A DNA stretch of 64,000 bases from Euphorbia lathyris (Eukaryota > Streptophyta > Magnoliopsida > Malpighiales > Euphorbiaceae), in assembly GCF_963576675.1 (NCBI RefSeq), contig NC_088915.1:90839501-90903500 (forward strand), given 5' to 3'. The notes beneath the pieces were generated by a model. It worked only from the letters and a program-made list of their open reading frames with translations, made no database searches and had not been told where the DNA came from. The position numbers were made by a program, and so were the translations under genes. Every line of letters begins with the position of its first letter. Positions within the stretch are counted from its first letter, which is position 1. Shown one piece after another: positions 52,997 to 63,335 of this stretch.

Positions 52997-54606
52997 CTTT
53001 TTTAATTCGGTGATAAGTCACGGAATGGATAACTCTTTTTTTATATCTTAATTTGTGACCTTGGTTTCTGTGTACAGAGAGAGGTTTATCTTTATGACTT
53101 GTTCTTTGAGTGAACCACCCTACAAATGGTCCATCCCCTTTTTAACTCTACACACATAAATTCCAATTCATCTTCAGTGAGCTTTTTATAATTTTCATCT
53201 GCAATCGTCCGAATATCGGTGGACCTGTGTAACCAATTACTATGAAATTAGAACATTGATTTAGCTAATCATAATTATAAAATCCCTTGAACCATCTTAT
53301 TCTTTTCAAAAGAATCAGAAATAACATTGAATAACTAATTTTTATTCACTTAAAAAAGAAAATTCTATACATACTTTGAGCTAATTTAAACGGGTCTGGT
53401 GCACCTCGAGGCCTATATGGATATCCTGCAGCGGTGATGACTCCTATCAGATCTTAGGGAATATTGTATTCCCCGTACCTTGCCCCAAGAAAGTCGAAAA
53501 CTAAATCCCCAAACGGACACAAGTCAATAACGTGTTGGATGGATAGACTCGGAGTCTTTCAAATGCGATTCACCTTCCATCGAACGAGCCTCAAACGAGC
53601 CTCGAATGTGTTGATTGCTCAATGGATGATGCAGGTGGAGTTTTCTGAAGAAGAGAGAAAATAAATCACAATAACCTTCTTCGCATTATGGTTCGGCAGA
53701 ATTTGCCGTATTTTTTGCTTTCGAGTCATTATCATTCTCTTCCCCGGATAGTACTCAAATCCCTATATACCCTCTCTTTTTCTAAACTGATAATACTTGC
53801 ATATCTTCTTCCTCTTTTGAGTGCTATCCGGGGGAGGTAAGGATAATGACTCAAAAGCAAAAAAAGATGTCACATTCTGCCGAAGTCAGAATGCCAAGGA
53901 GGTAATCAAGTTTTCTAAATTTTTATTTCTAATGATGATGAAATTTATTTTTCTCATTTTATTAAGAAGACTATACGTGCATCATCCGTTCAATAATCAA
54001 AGCCTTCGAGTCTCGTTTGAGACTCGTTCGGTAGAAGGTGAATCTCAATTGGGAGATTCGGAGGCTATCCATTCAACATGGTATTGATTTGTGTCAGTTT
54101 GGGATACAATTTTCGATTTTCTTGGAGCAAGGTACGAGAAATATGATATTCTCCAAGATCTAGCAGTAGTCTCCATCGCTGTTGAATATTCATATAGGCC
54201 TCGAGGTGCGTCAGAACGTTTGAATTGGCTCACTTGGTATGTATAGAATTTGTTTTTTTTAAAGTGAATAAAAATCAGTTATCCGACGTTATTTCTGAAT
54301 TCTTTTGAAAAGAATAAAAAGTTTTAAGGGATTTATCATCAGCTAAATCAATACACAGTTTGACCAATGTTCGCACGATTACAGATGAAAATTGTGAAAA
54401 ACTCGCTGAACCTGAATTGGAATATGTATGTGTTGTGTAGAGTTAAAGAGAGATGTATTATTTATAGGGTGGTTCACTGAAAGAATAACTCATATAGATA
54501 AACTCATCTCTGTACACAAAAACCAAGGTCACAAATTAAAATATTAAGAGAAGAGGATTATCTATACCGTGACTATCATCGGTTTTCAAAAGTGGAGGAG
54601 CAAGCG
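52997..54606. pseudogene. Unit B head-to-head pair (palindrome)
   Basis: Same layout as in unit A. The left arm is frameshifted by one inserted base in GGTCCATCCCC. The right arm has lost the TTTTTGTAG acceptor and the first exon bases, so its two exons cannot be joined as in A and C. It therefore cannot encode the same product. The centre (about 53758-53818) is T/C-rich. Confidence 0.6.
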
Positions 54607-55179
54607 AACCAAATAACTTTAAGTCTAAATGGGGAATTATTTTCTCAATTAACATAGAATCTCTATTCCTTGTTTTTATGGAATAGATATTTTTCAATTT
54701 ATTCAAAGAATAGCCTATTCCTAATATTGTATTTTTATAATTTACAAAATTATCCTCTATTAAATCATTAATCCTCTCTCTAGTCAATTTCTCAAATCCT
54801 GTATACTTTGGTAAATCCATGATTTGTAAAAAAAACGTGAAAAATAGAAAAATGAGACAAACGTTAAAAAATGTAAAAATACGAAAAATTAAGGTTGATT
54901 CATTTAATACTAATTGATAATTCACGAAACGCAAACAATTATGTATATTTTTTTTACTCTTCTTGACAAAATGCAACCACGTTATGATATTGTTTAAAGT
55001 TAGAAACACAATTTATTTTATTCTTTACACATTGCATATAGAAATTAGACAAACTAAAAACACTCATCATCATTATTATTATTATTATTAATTTTTTATT
55101 TCTAAGTTACTAGCCCCCTCACAAACTCAAGGAACATGGCCATTTTTTCCTCTATGTCTCTGACGGAACCAACACCCAA

Positions 55180-55482
55180 TTAACCATGATAAGGGCCTTC
55201 AAGAGCTCGACCACTGACATGCGCTGAAGAATCAGTGCGTGAACGCTTGGAAGGAGGCTCATTATCAGCTCCATCCTCCATGTCGACCACTATAATATCA
55301 TCTCTCTTAACCTCAAGATCAGTAGACACCTCCCCTTCCCTCAACTCGTCGCCCGCAAAATCTCTCGTAACGTCTCCCCTCGCCTTGTGGGATGTCGATC
55401 CCAAAGGAGTCACGATTGGTCCAGCCTTAGTAGGCCTAGTTCCTTCAGCTCCTTCCTCACCAAAGCTGGTTCTGCCTAACAA
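55180..55482 (-). pseudogene. Charged exon-like frame with basic NLS-like motif
   Basis: 100 codons; in unit A the homologue (52051-52287) is shortened by a stop. The product is rich in Glu/Asp and Gly with an acidic VDMEDGADNEPP stretch followed by SKRSRTDS, which resembles a nuclear localisation signal. No domain is recognised. It lies at the border between tandem units, upstream on the minus strand of the unit B copy and downstream of the unit C one, so its parent gene is uncertain. Confidence 0.35.
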
Positions 55483-55666
55483 CTCGTCACTTTCGAAGAA
55501 GAATAGAAATCAAATCAAATCAAGGATTCAATTAAATCATACAATACGAATAAGAACAGAATAGAAATAAATTACTTCAAATAGATGAAAAAGATGAAGC
55601 ACAGAATGATGTCACAATTCCATTGTTCAAAGACCTAAATCCCCTAGCTAGAAGTTGGAATTTAGT

Positions 55667-55861
55667 TCACCTTGGAAGAGAGAATAAAACGCAAAAGATG
55701 AAGAAGCTTGAAGAAGAATGATGTTGCTGGCAGAAAAAGATGATGATGAAAGATCCTGATGATCCCTCATTGCCAAGATCGCCGATCAATGACTCCAGGT
55801 CATGAGGGAACTCGATGTGGTCCAGGTTCGTAGACCAAATAGGGGCACCATCTTCAGCCAT
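55667..55861 (-). pseudogene. 3'-exon-like frame of the unit C gene copy
   Basis: Encodes EDGAPIWSTNLDHIEFPHDL and then a Ser/Phe-rich tail, preceded on the minus strand by an acceptor-like TTTGCAG. Equivalent sequences lie at about 49200-49385 and 52480-52670. It is probably the last exon of the left-arm gene. No domain recognised. Confidence 0.4.
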
Positions 55862-55943
55862 ACCTGCAAATACATCACGAATAACAAATTAGATGCCTAC
55901 GACATTGTGTCCACCTCGTCCTCCTCCCTCAGAATCCACAAAA

Positions 55944-56420
55944 CTAACCCGATCGAGGAGCATACTTTGCTATCGTAACCTGAATATCCTCCAAATCGGC
56001 GAAGTCTGCTGTGATAAGTCTTGTCCTACCAAGAACTTTTGAAGACACCCTTTCTTTTGACCCATTGAACAAGTTGACTTCTAATTTGAATACATGAAAC
56101 CATCCTCTCGGCATATACGCATAAAAAAGTTTCTTGACCTCAAGCTTAGGCACATGAGGGATAACATTTATCCAAAACACTAACTGCTCCACTTTTTTAA
56201 ATCGGTGATAAGTCACGGAATGGATAACTCTTTTTTTATATCTTAATTTGTGACCTTGGTTTCTGTGTACAGAGAGAGGTTTATCTTTATGACTTGTTCT
56301 TTGAGTGGACCACCCTACAAATGGTCCATCCCTTTTTAACTCTACACACATAAATTCCAATTCATCTTCAGTGAGCTTTTTATAATTTTCATCTGCAATC
56401 GTCCGAATATCGGTCGACAT
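55944..56420 (-). pseudogene. Best-preserved exon of the unrecognised gene (unit C left arm)
   Basis: 158 codons, the longest open stretch of this gene in the window. It contains IADENYKKLTEDELEFMCVE, LKRDGPFVGW, HRNQGHKLRYKKRVIH, and VEQLVFWINVIPHVPKLEVK. It looks like ordinary globular protein sequence, not low complexity. A base insertion near 56098 relative to unit A shifts the end of the frame. The apparent start Met comes from a base change relative to A and is not a native start. Identity unknown. Confidence 0.5.
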
Positions 56421-57779
56421 GTGTAACCAATTACTATGAAATTAGAACATTGATTTAGCTAATCATAATTATAAATCCCTTGAACCATATTATTCTTTTC
56501 AAAAGAATCAGAAATAACATTGAATAACTAATTTTTATTCACTTAAAAAAGCAAATTCTATACATACTTTGAGCTAATTTAAACGGTTCTAGTGCACCTC
56601 GAGGCCTATATGGATATTCTGCAGCGGTGATGACTCCTATCAGATCTTAGGGAATATTGTATTCCCCGTACCTTGCCCCAAGAAAGTCGAAAACTAAATC
56701 CCCAAACGGACACAAGTCAATACCGTGTTAGATGGATAGTCTCGGAGTCTTTCAAATGCGATTCACCTTCCATCGAACGAGTCTCAAATGAGCCTCGAAG
56801 GTGTTGATTGCTCAATGGATGATGAAGGTGGAGTTTTCTGAAGAAGAGAGAAAATAAATCACAATAACCTTCTTCGCATTCTGGTTCGGCAGAATTTGCC
56901 GTATTTTTTGCTTTCGAGTCATTATCATTCTCTTCCCCGGATAGTACTCAAATCCCTATATACCCTCTCTTTTTCTAAACTGATAATACTTGCATATCTT
57001 CTTCCTCTTTTGAGTGCTATCCGGGGGAGGTAAGGATAATGACTCAAAAGCAAAAAAAGATGTCACATTCTGCCGAAGTCAGAATGCCAAGGAGGTAATC
57101 AAGTTTTCTAAATTTTTATTTCTAATGTTTGATGAAATTTATTTTTCTCATTTTATTAAGAAGACTATACGTGCATCATCCGTTCAATAATCAACGCCTT
57201 CGAGTCTCGTTTGAGACTCGTTCGGTAGAAGGTGAATCTCAATTGGGAGATTCGAAGGCTATCCATTCAACATGGTATTGATTTGTGTCAGTTTGGGATA
57301 CAATTTTTGATTTTCTTGGGGCTAGGTACGAGAAATATGATATTCTCCAAGATTTGGTAGTAGTCGCCATCGCTGTTGAATATTCATATAGGCCTCGAGG
57401 TGCGTCAGAACGTTTGAATTGGCTCACTTGGTATGTATAGAATTTGTTTTTTTTAAAGTGAATAAAAATCAGTTATCCGACGTTATTTCTGAATTCTTTT
57501 GAAAAGAATAAAAAGTTTCAAGGGATTTATCATCAGCTAAATCAATGTTCTGTTTTTATAGGAATCAGTTACACAGTTTGACCAATGTTCGCACGATTAC
57601 AGATGAAAATTGTGAAAAACTCGCTGAACCTGAATTGGAATATGTATGTGTTGTGTAGAGTTAAAGAGAGATGGATTATTTATAGGGTGGTTCACTGAAA
57701 GAATAACTCATATAGATAAGCTCATTTCTGTACACAAAAACCAACGTCACAAATTAAAATATTAAGAAAAGAGGGTTAT
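56189..57779. pseudogene. Unit C head-to-head pair (palindrome), right arm truncated
   Basis: Arms at about 56189-56950 (minus) and 57011-57779 (plus). Here the right-arm intron keeps its GTATGTAT donor and TTTTTATAG acceptor (about 57432-57561). The right arm is cut at 57779 by the copia. Confidence 0.6.
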
Positions 57780-58037
57780 TGTTAGAATACATATATATAT
57801 CATTGTCTATATTGGTGTTATATAGACAGAGGTTGTCTATATTGGTGTTATATAGATAGTGGTTGTCTATATTGGTGTTATATCGACAAGGGTATTAGAG
57901 TCTTTAGACATAGAAAGTAAACTTTCGTATTCCGTATTAATTGTAATTGTTTGTATATAAATACTGTAATCCTCTCTGATTCAGATATACAAAAATATCT
58001 TTCTCTTCATCTCTTTTCAATTTCAGTTAGGTTAATA
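57780..58037 (+). repeat. 5' LTR of the third copia
   Basis: About 258 bp, starting TGTTAGAATACAT. It has three tandem 30-bp units (57803-57892) built on TTGTCTATATTGGTGTTATAT, and a TATAAATACTG TATA-like motif near 57955. The end is placed just before the primer-binding site. Confidence 0.75.
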
Positions 58038-58049
58038 TAGTATCAGAGC
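58038..58049 (+). promoter_or_regulatory. Primer-binding site of the third copia
   Basis: TAGTATCAGAGC matches the initiator-Met tRNA site TGGTATCAGAGC with one change. Confidence 0.75.
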
Positions 58050-58099
58050 AAGGTGGTGGATTCCAAATTCCGGCGACTGGAAATTGAGATGATCGGAGA

Positions 58100-59878
58100 A
58101 TGAGAAGAAAGAAACAACAGTACAGATTGTACGCGGATATCGTGAATTCAAGAAATTCTGATCGTGATTCTGAATCAAGCAATCCCGATCGGAACTCAGA
58201 TCAAGATTCCAATCGCGATTCAAATCGTAATACTCCAAATTCAGAATCAACGATGAATACATATGGTAATTCATCAAACAACCAGAGCAGTGACAATCCT
58301 GGTTTGATGATCGTTAATATAATTCTTGATGCAAAGAATTATAATCTGTGGAAGAGAGCATTGTTGCTTGCCATTAGTGCAAAACGCAAGACAAATTTCA
58401 TCATGAAAAACGATGAACCGGCAGATCGAACCTCAGATGCACATTTGAAGTGGAAAGAAACAGATGATCTGGTCTTCTCCTGGATCTTGAATTCTCTCAC
58501 CAAAGAATTGGCTGCAGTCTTCATTCATGCAAAATCTGCTCAAGGATTGTGGAAGGAGATAGAGCAAAGGTATGGAGAAAGTAATGGTCCTCTTATTTTT
58601 CAACTTCGCAAGGAGATTTGCAGTTCGACTCAATGAGGTATGTCTTTAGTAGATTTTTTTAATAAGATGAAAATGATGTGGGATGAATATGCAATATTGA
58701 AGCCTATTGAAAATTGCACTTGTGGAGAGTCAAGGAAACTTGCTCAAACACAGATTGAGGATGAACAATTGATGCAATTTCTGTCTGGATTAAATGCTGA
58801 GTTTGATCATGTTAGAGATCAAATCTTGATCATGGAACCACTACCTCCTGTTAATAAGGCATTTTCAATGCTTTCACGAATTGAGAAACAAAGAAGTGGA
58901 AGCACAAATAACAATATTATGGAGTTTGTTAATCTGTCTGCTGGTGGTAGAAAACAAGGATATAACAATGGTTATAATGGTGGAAAAAGTGGCTATCAGG
59001 GTAAGAATAAATCAGATAAGGTTTGTACTTATTGCAGAAAAGAAGGACACGAGCGTCAGGATTGTTTCAGGATTAAAGGATATCCAGACTGGTTCAAAGG
59101 AAAGAAGATAACCGGACCAACCAAACACCAAGAAAATATGACACAAGAACCATCTTCTGAACTAGAAACTCCTTTATCTAACTGTGATTTTGATGATAGT
59201 GAGGCATGCAGGAAAGATTCAATGCAGGATATGTTGCAAAAACTGGAGGTAATGCAAAGGGAGGTTCAGAGAGCCATAAAAGGAAAACAGTCAGACCAGG
59301 AATTTTTTGCATTCGCTGGTTTTGCTGGTGCTTGTGCAGGTAATAATTCAGTTCCAAATTCTGAAATATATGCTGAATGGATAATAGATTCAGGTGCTAC
59401 TACACATATGACCTCAAATTTAGGAATAATGACTAATGTTACCAAGTTGACAAACACAAAAAGGATTTTCCTACCAACAGGAGAAGTACATTTAGTTAGT
59501 TTCAGGGGAGAGGTATTATTTCAGAAGAATTTGCAATTGCATAATGTTCTATATGTTCCCAATTTTAAGCAAAATTTGATGTCAGTTGGTAGATTGTTGA
59601 AAGATCAACACATTACAGGGAAATTCTGGACTGAATATTGTGTTTTGCAGGACCTGAAATGTGAGGATATCATCGTAGTGGGCAGAATAAAGAACGGTTT
59701 ATACTACTTGAATGCAGAATCCTTCAATAAAGATGTAATAATGAATTTGTCTAGTCCAAATAGTATGCTTAGCAATAAGTTTACAGTTTTATCTGCAAAA
59801 GAAGAATGTTCTGATGTGTTTTTGTGGCATAGAAGACTTGGACATATGGCTTCAAATAAATTGTCACATGTATTTTAG
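58100..59878 (+). pseudogene. Third copia gag, protease and start of integrase
   Basis: One frame with a single internal TGA at 58634-58636. Features in order: an Asn/Asp/Ser-rich N-terminal segment, the UBN2-type Gag core (YNLWKRALLLAI, LWKEIEQRYGES), a CTCGESRK stretch, a zinc knuckle CTYCRKEGHERQDC, the protease site WIIDSGATTHMTS, the linker KQNLMSVGRLL and the first half of the integrase zinc domain (LWHRRLGH). It stops at TAG 59876-59878; the Cys pair of the zinc domain (CDVC) lies past the stop in the same frame. Two nonsense codons make this copy unable to give a full polyprotein. Confidence 0.85.
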
Positions 59879-61099
59879 TTTTCTAACTCTCAGCAATTTA
59901 GTCAGTGTGATGTTTGTTTAAGAGCTAAACAAGTCAGACAGCCTTTTTGTAATAGCTCTATTAAATCAATAAAAGTTTTTGATTTACTACATTTAGATTG
60001 TCGGGGTCCTTACAAGAAGACTTCTTTGAGTGGAGATCGATACATGTTGACAATAGTTGATGATTTTAGCAGAGTAACCTGGACTATTCTATTCAAACAT
60101 AAGGATCAAGTGGCCAGCTTGTTAGAAAACTTCTTAATCTTGGTTAAGACACAATTTCAAATGGAGGTGAAATGTATAAGAACGGGTAATGGGACAGAAT
60201 TTGTTGGAACCAACACTCAATCAATTCTTCAGAAATATGGAATAGAACATCAGAAAACTTGCGTTTACACGCCACAACAAAATGGAGTTGTGGAGCGCAG
60301 ACACAGGAGTTTGACAAATGTAGCAAGAGCATTATTGAAAGAAGGTTCACTGCCTATCAGGTTCTGGGGGGAAGTAATGCTTCATGCCACAATGCTGTTA
60401 AATGTGTCTCCTACTAAAGTGTTGCAATGGAAGACCCCGTATGAAGTGTTATATAATAAGGTCCCAAATTACACAGATTTGAGGATTTTTGGATGTGCAG
60501 GGTATGTATTAAATGTCAATCCTAAAAGGGGTAAGTTTGATGACAGATCAAATTTGTGTATATATCTGGGTTATTCAGCTGGACAAAAGGGGTGGAAAAT
60601 GTACAATACAATTACACAGCAATTGTGTACCTCAAGAGATGTCAAATTTCTTGAAAATGTTTTTCCCTATGCAACTAACCAACACAATTTGCAGGAAGTT
60701 ACTAATTCTCATAATGGCAATGAAGATTTTAATACAATTTTCAGGTCAATTCCACCGGATGATGAGGAAGTTGAAGTCCTTACTGCAGATAATCATTTGA
60801 CAGACACATCTCCTATTGGTGATTCAACTTTGCCTGTAGAAACAACAGTTGATGCTTTTGCACCCCTGTTACCTTCAATTGCAGGCAACAGACCTCATAG
60901 ACAGCATACCAAACCTGGATGGATGAGAGACTTCGTGATTAATCAGATTTCTCATGAAGGAAGCAATTCCCTTTTGTACAGTCAAGAGCATACAGCTTAT
61001 ATGGCAGAATTAAATAAAGAATATGAAGCCAAAGGAAATCCTAAATGGGAGAAAGCTATGTATGAAGAAATTGAAGCCTTGGAAAGGAACAAAACTTAG
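59879..61099 (+). pseudogene. Third copia integrase, catalytic Asp changed
   Basis: Continues in the gag frame. The first Asp (LHLDCRGP) and the Glu (QQNGVVERRH) are present, but the second catalytic residue, normally Asp in R(S/T)DNGTEF, reads RTGNGTEF (GGT at 60185-60187). This should abolish integrase activity. The C-terminal domain (FGCAGYV, YLGYSAGQKGWKMY) follows. A TAG at 61097-61099 ends the frame where a Trp is usual, then RT continues in the same frame. Confidence 0.85.
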
Positions 61100-61105
61100 A
61101 AGCTA

Positions 61106-61550
61106 GTGCCTCTACCTTCAAGAAAGACAACTATCACTTCCAGATGGATTTTCAAAGTGAAATATGCTCCTGATGGAACTGTTTCTAGGTATAAAGCCAG
61201 ACTTGAGGCTCGTAGTTATAATCAAACATATGGAGTGGATTATCATGATAGTTACTCTCCTGTTACTAAAGTAACCACAGTGAGAGTTTTTCTTGCAGTT
61301 GCTACCGCCAACAATTGGCCAATCCAGCAGATAGACATTAATAATGCTTATTTGTATGGATCAATTGAGGAGGAATTATACATGGAAGCACCGGCAGGAT
61401 ATGATAGTCAGGGCATGGTTTGCAAACTGGAAAAGTCCTTATATGGACTTAAGCAGGCAGGGAGGCAATGGAATAAGGCTTTCACAAACAAGTTGATTCA
61501 ACTGGGATATGTGAAATCCATTCATGATTATTTTTTATTCACTAAACGAA
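61106..61550 (+). pseudogene. Third copia RT, N-terminal part
   Basis: Encodes the RT fingers: SRWIFKVKYAPDGT, RYKARLEARSYNQ, VDYHDSYSPV, then IQQIDINNAYLYG with the first catalytic Asp, and LYGLKQAGRQWNK. It ends at FTKR where the LINE duplication TAAACGAA begins. The remainder, with the YVDD box, resumes in the matching codon phase at 63336. Confidence 0.88.
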
Positions 61551-61584
61551 AGAAGGGGAAAGAGACATATATAGAATTGCTCGG

Positions 61585-62472
61585 ATGAGAGATAGGAAGA
61601 CGCGAGATCTCGGAAAAGTTAAATGTGTGAAGGATGTGGACCAGAAAGTCCTAGTTGGAGATAAGGATATCAAGGAACGATGGAGGTCCTATTTTGATGA
61701 CTTATTTAATGGAGATCGCCAACAAGATGTTGGAGATATAAGTATCCATCACGATATGATAAATCATGAATGCCTGCGGAGAATTCAAAAGGGTGAAGTC
61801 AAAATGGCATTAAGTAAGATGAAGTTGAAGAAAGCAGTAGGACCTGATGGCATCCCTATTGAGATTTGGAGATGTTTGGGAGAAAGAGGAATCGAATGGT
61901 TGACGACGTTCTTCAACAAAATTTGGAGAAACAATAAGATGCCATCAGAATGGAGGAAAAGTACCTTAATCCCTTTGTATAAGAACAAAGGCGATGTCCA
62001 AGATTGTGCCAACTATCGGGGAATCAAATTAATGAGTCACACTATGAAACTTTGGGAGCGAGTGATTGAACAAAGGCTAAGGAGGACGATGAAGATCTCG
62101 GAAAACCAGTTTGGCTTTATGCCGGGAAGATCAACTATGGAAGCCATCCATCTAATGAGACAATTAATGGAGCACTATCGAAATAAGAAGAAAGACTTGC
62201 ATATGGTTTTCATTGACTTGGAGAAAGCATATGATAAGGTACCAAGGGAAGTACTTTGGTGGGCCTTGATAAGGAAAGACATTTCGTGGAAATATATTGA
62301 CATCATAAAGGACATGTATGAGGGAGTATGCACGAGTGTACGTACTAGTGTTGGGAAAACTGAAGAGTTTCCTATTACGATTGGAGTGCATCAAGGTTCC
62401 GCACTAAGCCCATTTCTTTTTGCCATCGTTATGGATGAACTAACAAGTTCACTTCAAGATGGTATACCATGA
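61585..62472 (+). pseudogene. RTE LINE reverse transcriptase, N-terminal part
   Basis: The reading frame enters from the truncation point (RMRDRKTRDLG) and shows RT blocks: KAVGPDGIPIEIW, WRKSTLIPLYKNKGD, NYRGIKLMSH, the first catalytic Asp in VFIDLEKAYDKVPR, and VHQGSALSPFLFAIVMDEL. A TGA at 62470-62472 replaces the Trp just before the FADD box, after which the same frame continues. RT in LINEs copies the RNA at the nicked target. Upstream endonuclease is lost. Confidence 0.85.
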
Positions 62473-62475
62473 TGC

Positions 62476-63255
62476 ATGCTGTTTGCAGATGATATTGTGT
62501 TGGTTGATGAGACGAAAGAAGGAGTGGAGATGAAGTTGGAACTATGGAGGCAAACTCTAGAATCTAGAGGCTTTAAGTTGAGTCGAAGTAAGACAGAATA
62601 TTTGGAGTGTAAGTTTAGCGGCCGTAGGAGTAGGGAGGCAGGGACAATCACCCTAGATGGGAGAGTTGTTCAGGCCTCGGATTGCTTCCGGTATTTAGGA
62701 TCTATTATCCAAACGGATGGAGAAGTAGATGGAGATGTTGCCCATAGGATTAAAGCTGGTTGGTCGAAGTGGAAGAGTGCTACGGGTTTCCTTTGTGATC
62801 CCGGCATGCCTAATAGATTGAAGGGAAAATTCTACCGGAAGGCAATTAGACCAGCATTGTTATATGGTACGGAGTGTTGGGCAGTGAAACACTGCCACAT
62901 CCATAAGATGTCGGTGGCGGAGATGCGTATGTTGAGATGGATGTGTGGTCACACGAGAAAGGACCGGGTGCGTAATGAAATAATTAGGACAAAAGTAGGG
63001 GTTACATCTATTGAGAATAAAATGAGAGAAAACCGACTAAGGTGGTTTGGCCATGTGAGACGTAGAGCGCTTGATGCGCCGGTTAGGAGAACCGAAGAGT
63101 GGCAAAGGGATGTAGTGGTGAGGGGTAGGGGAAGACCTAAGCAAACTTGGAGGAGGGTGATCGAGAGTGATATGAGTTTATTGGGAATTGAGGAAAATAT
63201 GGTAGTGGATAGGACGGAGTGGAGGGAGCGAATCTGTGTCGCTGACACGACTTGA
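62476..63255 (+). pseudogene. RTE LINE reverse transcriptase, C-terminal part
   Basis: Same frame as the preceding piece. It begins [12 protein letters not shown], which holds the catalytic FADD, then [36 protein letters not shown], and a C-terminal region with [18 protein letters not shown] and RWFGHVRRR typical of plant RTE proteins. It ends at a TGA 80 bp before the tail. The start shown is only the first Met after the stop. Confidence 0.85.
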
Positions 63256-63335
63256 TTTTCACGGTTTTATATGATGGTTCATGTTAGCCGACCCCGAATC
63301 ATTTCGGGACTAAGGCTTTGTTGTTGTTGTTGTTG

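Larger units (their letters stand above)
52353..55547. repeat. 3.2-kb tandem unit B
   Basis: Second copy, about 95% or more identical to A and C by eye. It contains the palindrome with arms at about 52997-53757 and 53819-54606. B has an extra C in the left-arm coding run (near 53140) and lacks ~24 bp including the right-arm splice acceptor (near 54348). Confidence 0.9.
55548..57779. repeat. 3.2-kb tandem unit C, cut by copia insertion
   Basis: Third copy, matching A and B up to GAGGGTTAT at 57779, where the LTR of the next copia begins. The remainder of the unit should lie beyond that element, outside the window. Confidence 0.9.
61551..63335 (+). mobile_element. 5'-truncated RTE-clade LINE
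   Basis: 1,785 bp inserted in copia RT, flanked by TAAACGAA (61543-61550 and 63336-63343). The endonuclease domain is missing, so it is 5' truncated. The 3' end carries the CCCGAA-TCAT-TTCGGG hairpin (63293-63308), ACTAAGGC and a (TTG)n tail to 63335, as in plant RTE LINEs. Confidence 0.88.
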
